Shown here piece after piece: positions 27,347-35,284 of a stretch of 46,394 nucleotides of DNA. This stretch comes from an uncultured Anaerolineae bacterium. Its GTDB lineage: Bacteria > Chloroflexota > Anaerolineae > CG2-30-64-16. The notes beneath the pieces were generated by a model. The model was not told the DNA's origin. It saw nothing but the letters and a program-made list of their open reading frames with translations, and ran no database searches. The position numbers and the translations under genes were made by a program. The stretch covers positions 1-46,394 of the forward strand of contig CAKZKT010000082.1 in the NCBI GenBank assembly GCA_937124585.1, in the 5' to 3' direction. Every line of letters starts with the position of its first letter. The stretch's first letter is position 1.

Positions 27347-27886
27347 ATGCTCATCATCCTGGCCATTGTCATCGTGATCGCGGCGCTGCTGATCGTCGCG
27401 TATCCCATTCTTGCCAAAACACGAGAGGTTCCCGCCGAGACGAGCCCGGCCCAGGAAGAACTGGCCGAGCTGATGGCCCGGCGCGACGCGGTCTTCCAGG
27501 CGCTGCGCGATCTCAACTTCGACCGCCAGGTCGGAAAGATCGCCGAGGAGGATTTCGTCATCTTCGAAGCCAACCTGAAGGAGACGGCTGCCGAGGCCCT
27601 GCGGGCGATAGATCAGTGGGAAGCCGCCGCCGATCAGTCCCTCGACGCGGCGATCGAACGCCTGATCGCAGAGCGACGCCAGGCGGTACTGCGGGGCGAG
27701 CGCACATGCCCGACCTGTGGCCAGGCAGCACGGCCGGAAGACAAGTTCTGTGCGGCCTGTGGCACCGCGTTGCCCTCCCCGGAGGCAAAACCCGCAGCGA
27801 CCGCCGGCCGCGCCTGCCCGCACTGCGGCCGGCCCTGCCTGCCCACAGACCGCTTCTGCGGCGCCTGCGGCGCGGCGCTGGGATGA
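27347..27886 (+). CDS. CcmI-like membrane protein with double zinc ribbon
   Basis: A 179-residue protein in the position normally held by ccmI. The N-terminal transmembrane helix (about 1-20, MLIILAIVIVIAALLIVAYP) and the helical segment with FQALRDLNFDRQVGKIAEEDF resemble the CcmI N-terminus, which begins with a helix and a coiled coil near the membrane. Instead of TPR repeats it ends in two zinc ribbons (CPTCG...CAACG, then CPHCG...CGACG). The ATG at 27347 has AGGA six bases upstream. Its TGA stop (27884-27886) lies inside an intergenic repeat unit. The combination of CcmI-like head and zinc-ribbon tail echoes the first gene of the cluster; function is inferred from position. Confidence 0.75.
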   Translation: MLIILAIVIVIAALLIVAYPILAKTREVPAETSPAQEELAELMARRDAVFQALRDLNFDRQVGKIAEEDFVIFEANLKETAAEALRAIDQWEAAADQSLDAAIERLIAERRQAVLRGERTCPTCGQAARPEDKFCAACGTALPSPEAKPAATAGRACPHCGRPCLPTDRFCGACGAALG

Positions 27887-27906
27887 AACGTGAAACGTCA
27901 GGCGTC
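27883..27906 (+). repeat. 24-base word repeat, right copy
   Basis: Partner of 27307-27330 (20 of 24 positions). The stop codon of the CcmI-like gene is inside it, so the repeat defines the protein's end. Confidence 0.6.
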
Positions 27907-27909
27907 ACC

Positions 27910-27966
27910 CATGAACACATGACACGTGAACCCATGACCCGTGAACACATGAGCCCATGACACGTG
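27910..27966 (+). repeat. Tandem CATGA/CGTGA words, 15-base period
   Basis: Seven 7- to 8-base units (CATGAACA, CATGACA, CGTGAACC, CATGACC, CGTGAACA, CATGAGCC, CATGACA) and a part unit fill the gap before glnE. Alternating lengths give a period near 15. The tract contains no stop-free gene. Confidence 0.75.
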
Positions 27967-27978
27967 CGCTGAAACCCG

Positions 27979-30900
27979 ATGAACACGGTGCACTCATTTG
28001 AGGCCTTTGCGCCGTTCCTCGATGACGAGGCAGCCCGCCGTTTGCTGGCGCCCATCGGCTTTGCCGATCCGGCTGCGGCCAGCCGCAGCGTGCGCGATCT
28101 GGCCGCGCTGCCCGGCGCCTCGGCCCATCTCGGCCGCATCTGGCCCTGGCTGACGACCGCGCTGGTGGCCGCAGCCAGCCCCGATCGGGCACTCACCAAC
28201 CTGACCCGCTTCGTCCGGGCCGTCGCGAACGGCCCCGCGCTGCTTGCCAGACTGACCGACGACCAGCGCCTGATCGAGATGCTGGTCACGCTTTTCGCCG
28301 GCAGCCAGTTCCTCACCGAGATCCTGCTGCGCAACGACCTCGACCTCTCCCGCCTCGCCGATCGTCATAGCCTGACCCGGCTGAAGACGGCCGATCAATT
28401 TGCGGTCGAAGCCGCGGCTGTCGCCAACCCGACCGCAAAATCGTCCGACGCCGGCGCCGGCCGTGAGCTGGCCTTTCATTCCCTGGCCGGCGACGCCCTC
28501 GACGCGCTCCGCCGCTACCAGCGCCAGGAGCTGCTGCGCATCGGCATCTGCGACCTGTGCGGCCTGCTCGATCTGCCCTCCGTGACCCAGCAGCTCTCCA
28601 ACCTGGCCGAGGGCATCCTGCGCGTCGCGCTCGATCTGGCGGCCCGCCAGACCGACACCGATCTGCGCGGCTTTGTGGCGCTGGCGCTGGGCAAACTCGG
28701 CAGCGGCGAGCTCAACTACAGCTCCGACATTGACCTGCTCTTCCTGGCCGCCACAGACGCGACCCGCTATCAACGCCTGGCCGTCCGCCTGATCGCCGCG
28801 CTCTCCGAGGCCACGGCCGAGGGCTTCCTCTATCGGGTGGACATGCGCCTGCGGCCCTGGGGAGCGGTCGGTCCCCTCGTCGCCACGGTTGGCGGCCACC
28901 TGAAATACCTGCAACAACACGCCCGGCTGTGGGAAAAACAGGCGCTCCTGCGCGGCCGGCCGATCGCCGGCGACTGCGCACTGGGCCAGGCTTTCCTCGA
29001 ACAGGCGGCCGGGCTGATCTTTGCCGCCGATCACGAGGCCGTGCGCGCCGACGTCCACGCCATGAAGCAGCGCACCGAGGCGCGGCTGCGCGAGCTCGGC
29101 CAGAGCTGGGGCGAGGTCAAACTGGGCGAAGGCTCCATCCGCGATGTCGAATTCGTCGTCCAGTTCCTTCAATTGATCCACGGCGCCGCCTACCCCGACC
29201 TGCGCACTGGTGCCACGCTCGACCTGCTGGCGCGCCTGGCCGACCACGGCCTGATCACCGCGGACGAGCGCCGCATCCTGACCGAGGGCTACCTCTTTCT
29301 GCGCACCGTCGAACACTACCTGCAGATTCTGGACTACCGTCAGACCCACATCCTGCCAACCAACCCGGCCGATCTGCGCTATCTGGCCCAGCGCCTGGGT
29401 TATACCGGCGACGAAGCAGCCCATCGCTTCGTGACCCGCTACCAGCAACACAGTGCAGCCGTGCGCGCCATCTATCAACGCTACCTGGCTGCGCCAGCCA
29501 GCGCATCAGGAGGTTCTGCCATGACAACGACCGTCGGACAGCCCTCTCATTCGGTGAACCAGGCCGCGGCCGAGCTCGTCGAAACGCAATTCCGCCAACA
29601 CCTCGCTCGCATGTCGCCTTCCTATGCAGAAGCCTTCAGCGAGGCCGAGATCCGCCGCCACGCCGACCTGGCCGCGCGGCTGAGCGACTCCAATCCGGTC
29701 GAAGTGCGCGCGGAAGCGATCGGCGAGTCGCTCTGGCGTGTCACCATCGTCGCTTTCGACTACCTGGGCGAACTCTCGGCCATCTGCGGCCTCCTCTTCG
29801 CCGATGGCTTCAACATCATTGACGGCCAGGTGTTCACCTACGATGTAGATGCCGGCGCAGGCGCCGCCAGCACCTCGGATCGTGCGGCCGGCGCGACGAT
29901 GACCGGCTGCGGCCGACGCAAAATCGTGGACGTCTTCACCGTGGACTCCACGCAGGCCGAAGCCAGAGCCGGCAAAGGCGTTCTCGGTCGAGAGCTGTGG
30001 CTTAGCTACGCTGGCAACCTGGCCGCGCTGCTCCGTCTGCTGCAGGGCCGCCAGCAACGCGAGGCCCAGGCTGAGCTCGCCAAACGGGTGGCCGCGGCCA
30101 TGCGCAGCGCGCCGATGGCCAGCCCGACACTGCATCCGGTCGAAATCACCGTAGACAACGAGGCATCGGACCACTACACCATCCTGCGCATCTCGGCCCT
30201 CGACACCCCGGGCTTCCTGTACGAGTTCACCAACGCGCTGGCGCTCAACGGCATCTACATCGCTCAGGTCAGCGTCAATTCCATCGGCAATCGGGTGCAC
30301 GACATCCTCTACGTCACCGATGCGCAGGGCCGCAAAATCACCGATCCCACCCGACAGCGCGAGCTGCGCGCCGCCACCGTGCTCGTCAAACACTTCACCC
30401 ACCTGTTGCCGCATTCGCCCAATCCCGGCGCGGCCCTGCTCCACTTTCACGAGTACCTGGGCGAGCTCTTCCGCCGGCCATCGTGGCCCGATGAACTCGC
30501 CTCACTCGAACGGCCGGAAGTGCTGGCTGCGCTCGCCCGTCTGCTGGGAGTCAGCGAGTTTCTGTGGGATGACTTCCTGCGCATGCAATACGCCAACCTC
30601 TTCCCGGTCGTCGAGGACGTCGCCGGCCTGGCTGCCCCGAAGCCGAAGCCGGCCCTGGAGGCCGAACTGGCCGCCGAGTTGGCTGCCGCGGCCGACCCTC
30701 AGGAGCGTCGCCGCCGGCTGAACGCGTTCAAAGATCGGGAGATGTTTCGCATTGACATGCGCCACATCATGGGTCATACCCCCGAATTCGGCCAGTTCGC
30801 GGCCGAGCTGACCGATCTGGCCGAGACGGTGGTGGCGGCTGCCGTCGGCCTGGCCTGGGCCGAACTGACCGCACAATACGGCGAGCCGCGCGCGGCGGAT

Positions 30901-31761
30901 GGGGGGCCGATCCCGTTGGCTGTCTGCGCGTTGGGCAAATGCGGCGGCTATGAGCTGGGCTATGCATCCGACATCGAGCTCATGTTCGTCTACGGCGGGC
31001 CGGGTCAGACGACCGGCCCGCGCGTGCTCAGCGCGGCCGAATTCTTCGAGCGCCTCGTGACCGAATTCAAGGCCGCCATCTGGGCGCGGCGCGCGGGCAT
31101 CTTCGAGATTGACCTCGAGCTGCGGCCCTACGGCAACGCGGGCAGCCTGGCCGTCTCGCTCGATGCCTTTCGCCGCTACTTCGCGCCGGGCGGCCCGGCC
31201 TGGAGCTACGAGCGCCAGGCGCTGATCAAGCTGCGGGCTATCGCCGGCGATCCGGCTTTCGGCCGCCATGTCGAGACGCTGCGCGACATGTTCGTCTACG
31301 AGTCGGGGGCGTTCGACGTGGCCGCCATGCGTGCCATGCGCGAACGCCAGCTGCGCCACCTGGTGACGCCCGGCGCCATCAACGCCAAATTCAGCCCCGG
31401 CGCGCTGGTGGATGTAGAATATACCGTGCAGGGCCTGCAGATGATCCATGGCCGCAGCCATCCGCAGATCCGTCTGACCAATACCCAAGCAGCCATCCAG
31501 GCACTGGCGCAGGCCGACATCATCTCGGTCGAAAACGCAGCCCGGTTGAGCAGGGCGCTGCTCTTCCTGCGCGAGCTGATCAACGCCCTGCGGGTCGTGC
31601 GGGGCAACAGCAAAGACCTCACCGTGCCACCGGAAGAGAGCGAGGAATTCGCGTTCCTGGCCCGTCGTCTGGGCTACGGCAGCGAGCCCGGTCGCCTGCG
31701 CGCCGACCTGACGCACCATCTCGAATGGGTGCGCCAGCTCAACGTGCGCCTGCTCGGATGA
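27979..31761 (+). CDS. glnE: GlnE-type glutamine synthetase adenylyltransferase with central ACT domains
   Basis: Bifunctional-type nucleotidyltransferase of 1260 residues; classical GlnE has about 950. Half 1 has the catalytic motif GKLGSGELNYSSDIDL at 238-253 (Asp250, Asp252) and VDMRLRP (Asp288), then a helical GlnD_UR_UTase-type domain (GSIRDVEFVVQFLQLIHG, 385-402). Half 2 has GKCGGYELGYASDIEL at 986-1001 (Asp998, with Glu1000 in place of the second Asp) and IDLELRP, then SPGALVDVEYTVQGLQMIHG. Between them lie two ACT-like regions (about 586-695 and 733-812, LDTPGFLYEFTNALALNG) of the kind that senses glutamine in GlnD. In E. coli GlnE the two halves remove and add AMP on glutamine synthetase. 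An in-frame ATG at residue 515 has a perfect ribosome binding site. The ATG at 27979 itself has a weak one. Confidence 0.9.
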   Translation: MNTVHSFEAFAPFLDDEAARRLLAPIGFADPAAASRSVRDLAALPGASAHLGRIWPWLTTALVAAASPDRALTNLTRFVRAVANGPALLARLTDDQRLIEMLVTLFAGSQFLTEILLRNDLDLSRLADRHSLTRLKTADQFAVEAAAVANPTAKSSDAGAGRELAFHSLAGDALDALRRYQRQELLRIGICDLCGLLDLPSVTQQLSNLAEGILRVALDLAARQTDTDLRGFVALALGKLGSGELNYSSDIDLLFLAATDATRYQRLAVRLIAALSEATAEGFLYRVDMRLRPWGAVGPLVATVGGHLKYLQQHARLWEKQALLRGRPIAGDCALGQAFLEQAAGLIFAADHEAVRADVHAMKQRTEARLRELGQSWGEVKLGEGSIRDVEFVVQFLQLIHGAAYPDLRTGATLDLLARLADHGLITADERRILTEGYLFLRTVEHYLQILDYRQTHILPTNPADLRYLAQRLGYTGDEAAHRFVTRYQQHSAAVRAIYQRYLAAPASASGGSAMTTTVGQPSHSVNQAAAELVETQFRQHLARMSPSYAEAFSEAEIRRHADLAARLSDSNPVEVRAEAIGESLWRVTIVAFDYLGELSAICGLLFADGFNIIDGQVFTYDVDAGAGAASTSDRAAGATMTGCGRRKIVDVFTVDSTQAEARAGKGVLGRELWLSYAGNLAALLRLLQGRQQREAQAELAKRVAAAMRSAPMASPTLHPVEITVDNEASDHYTILRISALDTPGFLYEFTNALALNGIYIAQVSVNSIGNRVHDILYVTDAQGRKITDPTRQRELRAATVLVKHFTHLLPHSPNPGAALLHFHEYLGELFRRPSWPDELASLERPEVLAALARLLGVSEFLWDDFLRMQYANLFPVVEDVAGLAAPKPKPALEAELAAELAAAADPQERRRRLNAFKDREMFRIDMRHIMGHTPEFGQFAAELTDLAETVVAAAVGLAWAELTAQYGEPRAADGGPIPLAVCALGKCGGYELGYASDIELMFVYGGPGQTTGPRVLSAAEFFERLVTEFKAAIWARRAGIFEIDLELRPYGNAGSLAVSLDAFRRYFAPGGPAWSYERQALIKLRAIAGDPAFGRHVETLRDMFVYESGAFDVAAMRAMRERQLRHLVTPGAINAKFSPGALVDVEYTVQGLQMIHGRSHPQIRLTNTQAAIQALAQADIISVENAARLSRALLFLRELINALRVVRGNSKDLTVPPEESEEFAFLARRLGYGSEPGRLRADLTHHLEWVRQLNVRLLG
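29508..29523 (+). promoter_or_regulatory. Internal ribosome binding site and in-frame ATG within glnE
   Basis: AGGAGG at 29508-29513 stands seven bases before an in-frame ATG at 29521-29523. The site lies in an Ala/Ser/Gly linker exactly between the first GlnE half and the ACT part. Initiation here would give a 746-residue protein made of the ACT domains and the second catalytic half. Confidence 0.65.
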
Positions 31762-31858
31762 GGGGCAGCAATCACGCCCGCAGACTCCGCTCGGGCCGGT
31801 CTCCGACCATGTCCGCCCGTCGCAGCAATGATTACGTCAACTTAAAGCAGGAGGAATC

Positions 31859-33079
31859 ATGAATAGAACAGCCCAGTTCTCTCTACCGTTGCTCATCGTG
31901 ACCGCGCTGCTGCTGGCGACGTGCGCCACGCCCACCCCCCCGCCGGAACCCATCACCATCCGCCTGGCAGTGCCCGCGGCCGATCAGGATCAGATCAAAA
32001 AACTGACAGAGCAATTTGCAAAGGCGCACCCGGGCGTCACCGTCGAGGTGCTGGCCCGGCGATGGGATGCCATCACCGGCCTCGATGTCGGCGGCGCCGA
32101 TGTCGTCCTCACCACCCAGTTCGCCCTCGACGAAATGCGCAGTCGCGGCCTCCTGATCAGCCTCGATCCGCTGATCGCCGGGGACAAAAGCCTCAACCAG
32201 GCCGATTTCCTGCCGAGTGCTGCCAAAATGTTCGTGGACGCGGGCAAGACCTGGGCCCTGCCTGCCGGCCTCGATGTCCAGGTGCTCTACTTCAACAAAG
32301 ATCTGTTCGATCGCCGCGGGGTAGCCTATCCGAACGAACGCTGGACGCGGGCCGACTTCGAACAGGCCGCGCGCAAGCTGAGCGATCCGGACAGCGCCAG
32401 CTTCGGCTACGCGGTCATCACTGACTTCCTAGACCCGATCCTGTTCATCTATCAGCATGGTGGCCGGCTGGTGGATGACCTGCAAGCACCGACCCGTACC
32501 ACCTTCACCGATCCCAAGACGATCGCGGCGGTAGACTGGTACGCCAGGCTGCTCCGCGAGCCGGGGATCGTCCTGACCGCGCAGAACGCGGCGACGGTGG
32601 GCGCTGGCAACGTCCAATACACCGTCCGTTCCGGCAAAGTGGGCATGTGGATCGCGGCACTCTCCGCGCGTGGCGGACGTTTCGACCGCGCGGCCTGGCC
32701 CATGAAGTGGGGCATGGCACCGTTGCCGTCCGATGCCCGTGCGGCGACCATGGCCACAGCCGCCGGCTACGCCATCACCACGCAGTGCAAAAAGACGCTC
32801 ACCTGCTGGCAGCTCACCGCGTTCTTGAGCCAACAGCCGATCGCCACCTTCGCGCCGGCCCGCCGCTCTCTGATCAAGGCCATGTCCGGCCAGGATGCCG
32901 AGGTCGCCCGCATCGCGCAGGCGGCGGCCGACAACGCGCTGATGATTCGCGGCGGCGACATCAACAAGCTGGAGAAGGCCATCGAGGTGTTCATAGCCGC
33001 CCTCGATCAGGTGATCGCCGACAAAGCTACGGCAGCCGAGGCCATGGCGGCCGCCCAGCTCAACTCACCGATGCCGTGA
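31859..33079 (+). CDS. Family 1 extracellular solute-binding lipoprotein
   Basis: Sugar-type binding protein of 406 residues, lipid-anchored outside the membrane. The signal peptide ends in the lipobox LLATC, with Cys22 as lipidation site, followed by a proline-rich spacer. Typical family 1 features are ITIRLAVPAADQDQIKKL at the mature start, the hinge VLYFNKDLFDRRGV and GKVGMWI. An AGGAGG box stands five bases before the ATG. No permease genes follow; the next genes encode a metallopeptidase-like membrane protein and an MFS carrier. It may share permeases encoded elsewhere or act as a receptor. It begins a new unit 97 bases after glnE. Confidence 0.9.
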   Translation: MNRTAQFSLPLLIVTALLLATCATPTPPPEPITIRLAVPAADQDQIKKLTEQFAKAHPGVTVEVLARRWDAITGLDVGGADVVLTTQFALDEMRSRGLLISLDPLIAGDKSLNQADFLPSAAKMFVDAGKTWALPAGLDVQVLYFNKDLFDRRGVAYPNERWTRADFEQAARKLSDPDSASFGYAVITDFLDPILFIYQHGGRLVDDLQAPTRTTFTDPKTIAAVDWYARLLREPGIVLTAQNAATVGAGNVQYTVRSGKVGMWIAALSARGGRFDRAAWPMKWGMAPLPSDARAATMATAAGYAITTQCKKTLTCWQLTAFLSQQPIATFAPARRSLIKAMSGQDAEVARIAQAAADNALMIRGGDINKLEKAIEVFIAALDQVIADKATAAEAMAAAQLNSPMP

Positions 33080-33087
33080 GGCCGATC

Positions 33088-33933
33088 ATGGACGAGAACG
33101 CTTCGAAAACTCATCGCGTCGCCTGGCAGCAGATCGGCCGCCGGGGCGCCCGTGTGTTCGTGGTCGTCAGTGCATGGCTAGGCGACCGGCTGCTGGACGC
33201 GGCCATGTGGGCGGTCAACCTGGTGCGCGATCTGCCGCTCCGGCTCGGCCGGCTGGCGTTGGCGCTTTGGGCCGGGCTGGTTGGCGTCGTCCTGGCGCTG
33301 CCCCAGGCCCGGCGCGCGATGTCTGCCGGGCCCGGGCTGCGCGCCTGGCTGGCCGACGTGCCTCGTCGAGTCATCTTCTGGCTGGTTCTCTTCCTGTTTC
33401 GCGTGCTCGATCTGGTCGGCGTGCCGGAGCTGTGGAGCCTGCTGATGCGGCTGACCGCCCGCGTCACCCCGCTGACCGGCGCCGAGATCGCGGCCGCCTC
33501 GGCCATCCTCGGCCCCACCGCGCTGCGCTATGCAGACGTGCGCGTGGCCGAGGGTGGCCTCCTCAACCTGATCTTCCGGCACAACCAGGGCCGCGCCTTC
33601 ACCACGTTCCACACCATCAACATGCCGACCTTCGGCGCGCATCAGCGCACCAATTTCGCCATCCTCCTGCACGAGCTGGTGCACGTGTATCAGTACGAGC
33701 GCACCGGCGGCCTCTACATCGCCGAAGCGATCTACGCGCAACTGACGACGGGCTACAACTATGGCAGCCCGGAAGATCTGCAGCAATGCCTGCTGACCGG
33801 CGTCTGCTATCGCGATTTCAACCGCGAGCAACAGGCACAGCTGGTGCAGGACTACTACGAGCGCCTCCAGGCCAACCTGCCGGTGGCCGCGTATGAGCCA
33901 TACATCGAGGAGATGCGCAGCGGCCGGGTATGA
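33088..33933 (+). CDS. Membrane protein with HExxH metallopeptidase motif
   Basis: Uncharacterised protein of 281 residues. Two or three hydrophobic segments (about 22-45, 52-72 and 93-112) suggest membrane attachment. The C-terminal half has a zinc-site signature HELVH at 195-199 in LLHELVHVYQYERTGG, followed by AEAIYAQLTTGYNYG, where Glu213 could be the third ligand. The layout recalls DUF4157-type domains, which often accompany export or toxin-like systems. The start at 33088 is nine bases after the binding-protein stop; no strong ribosome binding site is present, so coupling to the upstream gene is likely. Substrate and role are unknown. Confidence 0.75.
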   Translation: MDENASKTHRVAWQQIGRRGARVFVVVSAWLGDRLLDAAMWAVNLVRDLPLRLGRLALALWAGLVGVVLALPQARRAMSAGPGLRAWLADVPRRVIFWLVLFLFRVLDLVGVPELWSLLMRLTARVTPLTGAEIAAASAILGPTALRYADVRVAEGGLLNLIFRHNQGRAFTTFHTINMPTFGAHQRTNFAILLHELVHVYQYERTGGLYIAEAIYAQLTTGYNYGSPEDLQQCLLTGVCYRDFNREQQAQLVQDYYERLQANLPVAAYEPYIEEMRSGRV

Positions 33934-33970
33934 AGTTGTGTCGCGCTGCCACAACCAAATATAGGCCCAC

Positions 33971-33997
33971 CGGGTTCCGGGAGTCGCACGGAACCCG
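33971..33997 (+). terminator. Hairpin 8-bp stem after the metallopeptidase gene
   Basis: CGGGTTCC (33971-33978) pairs with GGAACCCG (33990-33997) across an 11-base loop. No T-run follows, so termination is not assured. Confidence 0.45.
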
Positions 33998-34032
33998 ACA
34001 ACCCCACCATTTGAGACAGATGGAGAAAGCCC

Positions 34033-35256
34033 ATGTCAACCATCAGACCTGGCCATGTTGCTCGCTTTGCTCGCTATCTCCTTTTCGGCTCGCTCTACTT
34101 TGCCCAGGGCTCGATCCTGGCCTACTTCACGGCCCTGAACGCCCTTTACCTGCTCTCGTTCAACCTGACCATGAGCCAGGTCGGCATTTTTTCGGCCATT
34201 GCGCTGACGCCCTTCATCATCAAGATCTTCTTCGGGATGCTCAGCGATCGGGTGAACCTGCTGGGCCGAGGACATCGCCAGCCCTACATCGTGCTCGGCC
34301 TGCTGATCCAGGCGCTCTGCCTGATCATCGCACCGTTCATCCATCCGGGGCTGTTCTACTGGGGGTTCGCCCTGCTGGCGTTCATCCTGATGTCCGGCAT
34401 GGCGCTCTACGATACCTGCACCGACGGGCTGGCGCTCGACACGACGCCCGCCGACGAGCGCGGGACGATCCAGGGGATCATGGTGGGCGGCCGGGCGCTC
34501 GGCGTGGTGGTGATCTCGGGCATCGTCGGCATCCTGGCGCAACACGTCGGCTGGACCGCGGTTTTCTGGAGCCTGGCGGCCATCACGCTGGCGCCACTGC
34601 CGCTGGCCTGGAGGGTGCGCGAGGCGCCGCGGCCGGCCGAGCGACGGTTTCGCTGGGGTGCCTTCCGGGCGTTCGGCCGTGGGCCGGTCATCGCGCTGGC
34701 TGCGTTCGGCGCCCTCTACTCGCTGATCATCAATGCCACGAACGAAATCGTCAATCCATTCCTCGAGCACGATTTCGCCATCAGCCTGACTGCCGCCGGC
34801 TTCTACACGGCAGTGTGGGGCATTGGCGTGACGCTGGGCGGGCTGACCGGCGGCCGGCTCACCGACCGGATCGGCCCGTGCCAGGCGGCGCTGGGCGCGA
34901 TGGGACTGGCGCTGGCCAGCATTCTCGCGCTTGCGCTGACCGCCAGCCCGCTGATGGCCTGGCCCCTGGTGCTGCTCTTCGGCCTGGCCTTCGGCTACTA
35001 CGAGACGGTCTACTTCGCCTCGGCCATGGCGTTCACCGATCCGCACATCGCGGCTTCCATGTTCGCCATCTTGATGGCGGTTGCCAATCTGGGCACCGGT
35101 GTGGGCCTGGCCCTCAGCGGCGCGCTGGTGGACGCGGCCGGCTACCGATCAACCTTCGTGATCGTCGCCACGCTCAATCTGCTGGCCCTGCCGTTGATCG
35201 GGGTGATTTTTGGAGGCGTAAGGCGTAAAACAGCGAACGTCGAACGTCAAACGTGA
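34033..35256 (+). CDS. Major facilitator superfamily transporter
   Basis: Secondary carrier of 407 residues with about twelve transmembrane helices. The loop between helices 2 and 3 has FFGMLSDRVNLLGRGHRQPY, the form of the MFS signature in the PucC/BT1-like branch, and the second half repeats it as GGRLTDRIG. The substrate cannot be told from sequence. GGAGAAA stands before the ATG at 34033. The last eleven residues (RRKTANVERQT) and the TGA are encoded by a 7-base tandem repeat tract (35214-35261), so the natural C-terminus may have been replaced by repeat sequence. The gene is convergent with the ABC ATPase gene 28 bases away. Confidence 0.9.
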   Translation: MSTIRPGHVARFARYLLFGSLYFAQGSILAYFTALNALYLLSFNLTMSQVGIFSAIALTPFIIKIFFGMLSDRVNLLGRGHRQPYIVLGLLIQALCLIIAPFIHPGLFYWGFALLAFILMSGMALYDTCTDGLALDTTPADERGTIQGIMVGGRALGVVVISGIVGILAQHVGWTAVFWSLAAITLAPLPLAWRVREAPRPAERRFRWGAFRAFGRGPVIALAAFGALYSLIINATNEIVNPFLEHDFAISLTAAGFYTAVWGIGVTLGGLTGGRLTDRIGPCQAALGAMGLALASILALALTASPLMAWPLVLLFGLAFGYYETVYFASAMAFTDPHIAASMFAILMAVANLGTGVGLALSGALVDAAGYRSTFVIVATLNLLALPLIGVIFGGVRRKTANVERQT

Positions 35257-35261
35257 AACCC
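35214..35261 (+). repeat. 7-base tandem words forming the end of the MFS gene
   Basis: Units AGGCGTA (twice), CGAACGT (twice), CAAACGT and GAAACCC follow each other with one six-base interruption. The tract shares the ACGTGAAAC word with the copies at 27307 and 27883. Confidence 0.7.
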
Positions 35262-35284
35262 GGCCAGCCCATTCGCCGACCCGC

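Noticed and set aside
27910-27966. CRISPR-like array
   Set aside because: Units are 7-8 bases with no spacers and no cas genes nearby. It is a degenerate tandem tract.
34036-35046. Minus-strand open frame of 336 codons opposite the MFS gene
   Set aside because: The plus strand encodes a clear twelve-helix carrier with MFS loops. The antisense product is highly charged and featureless.
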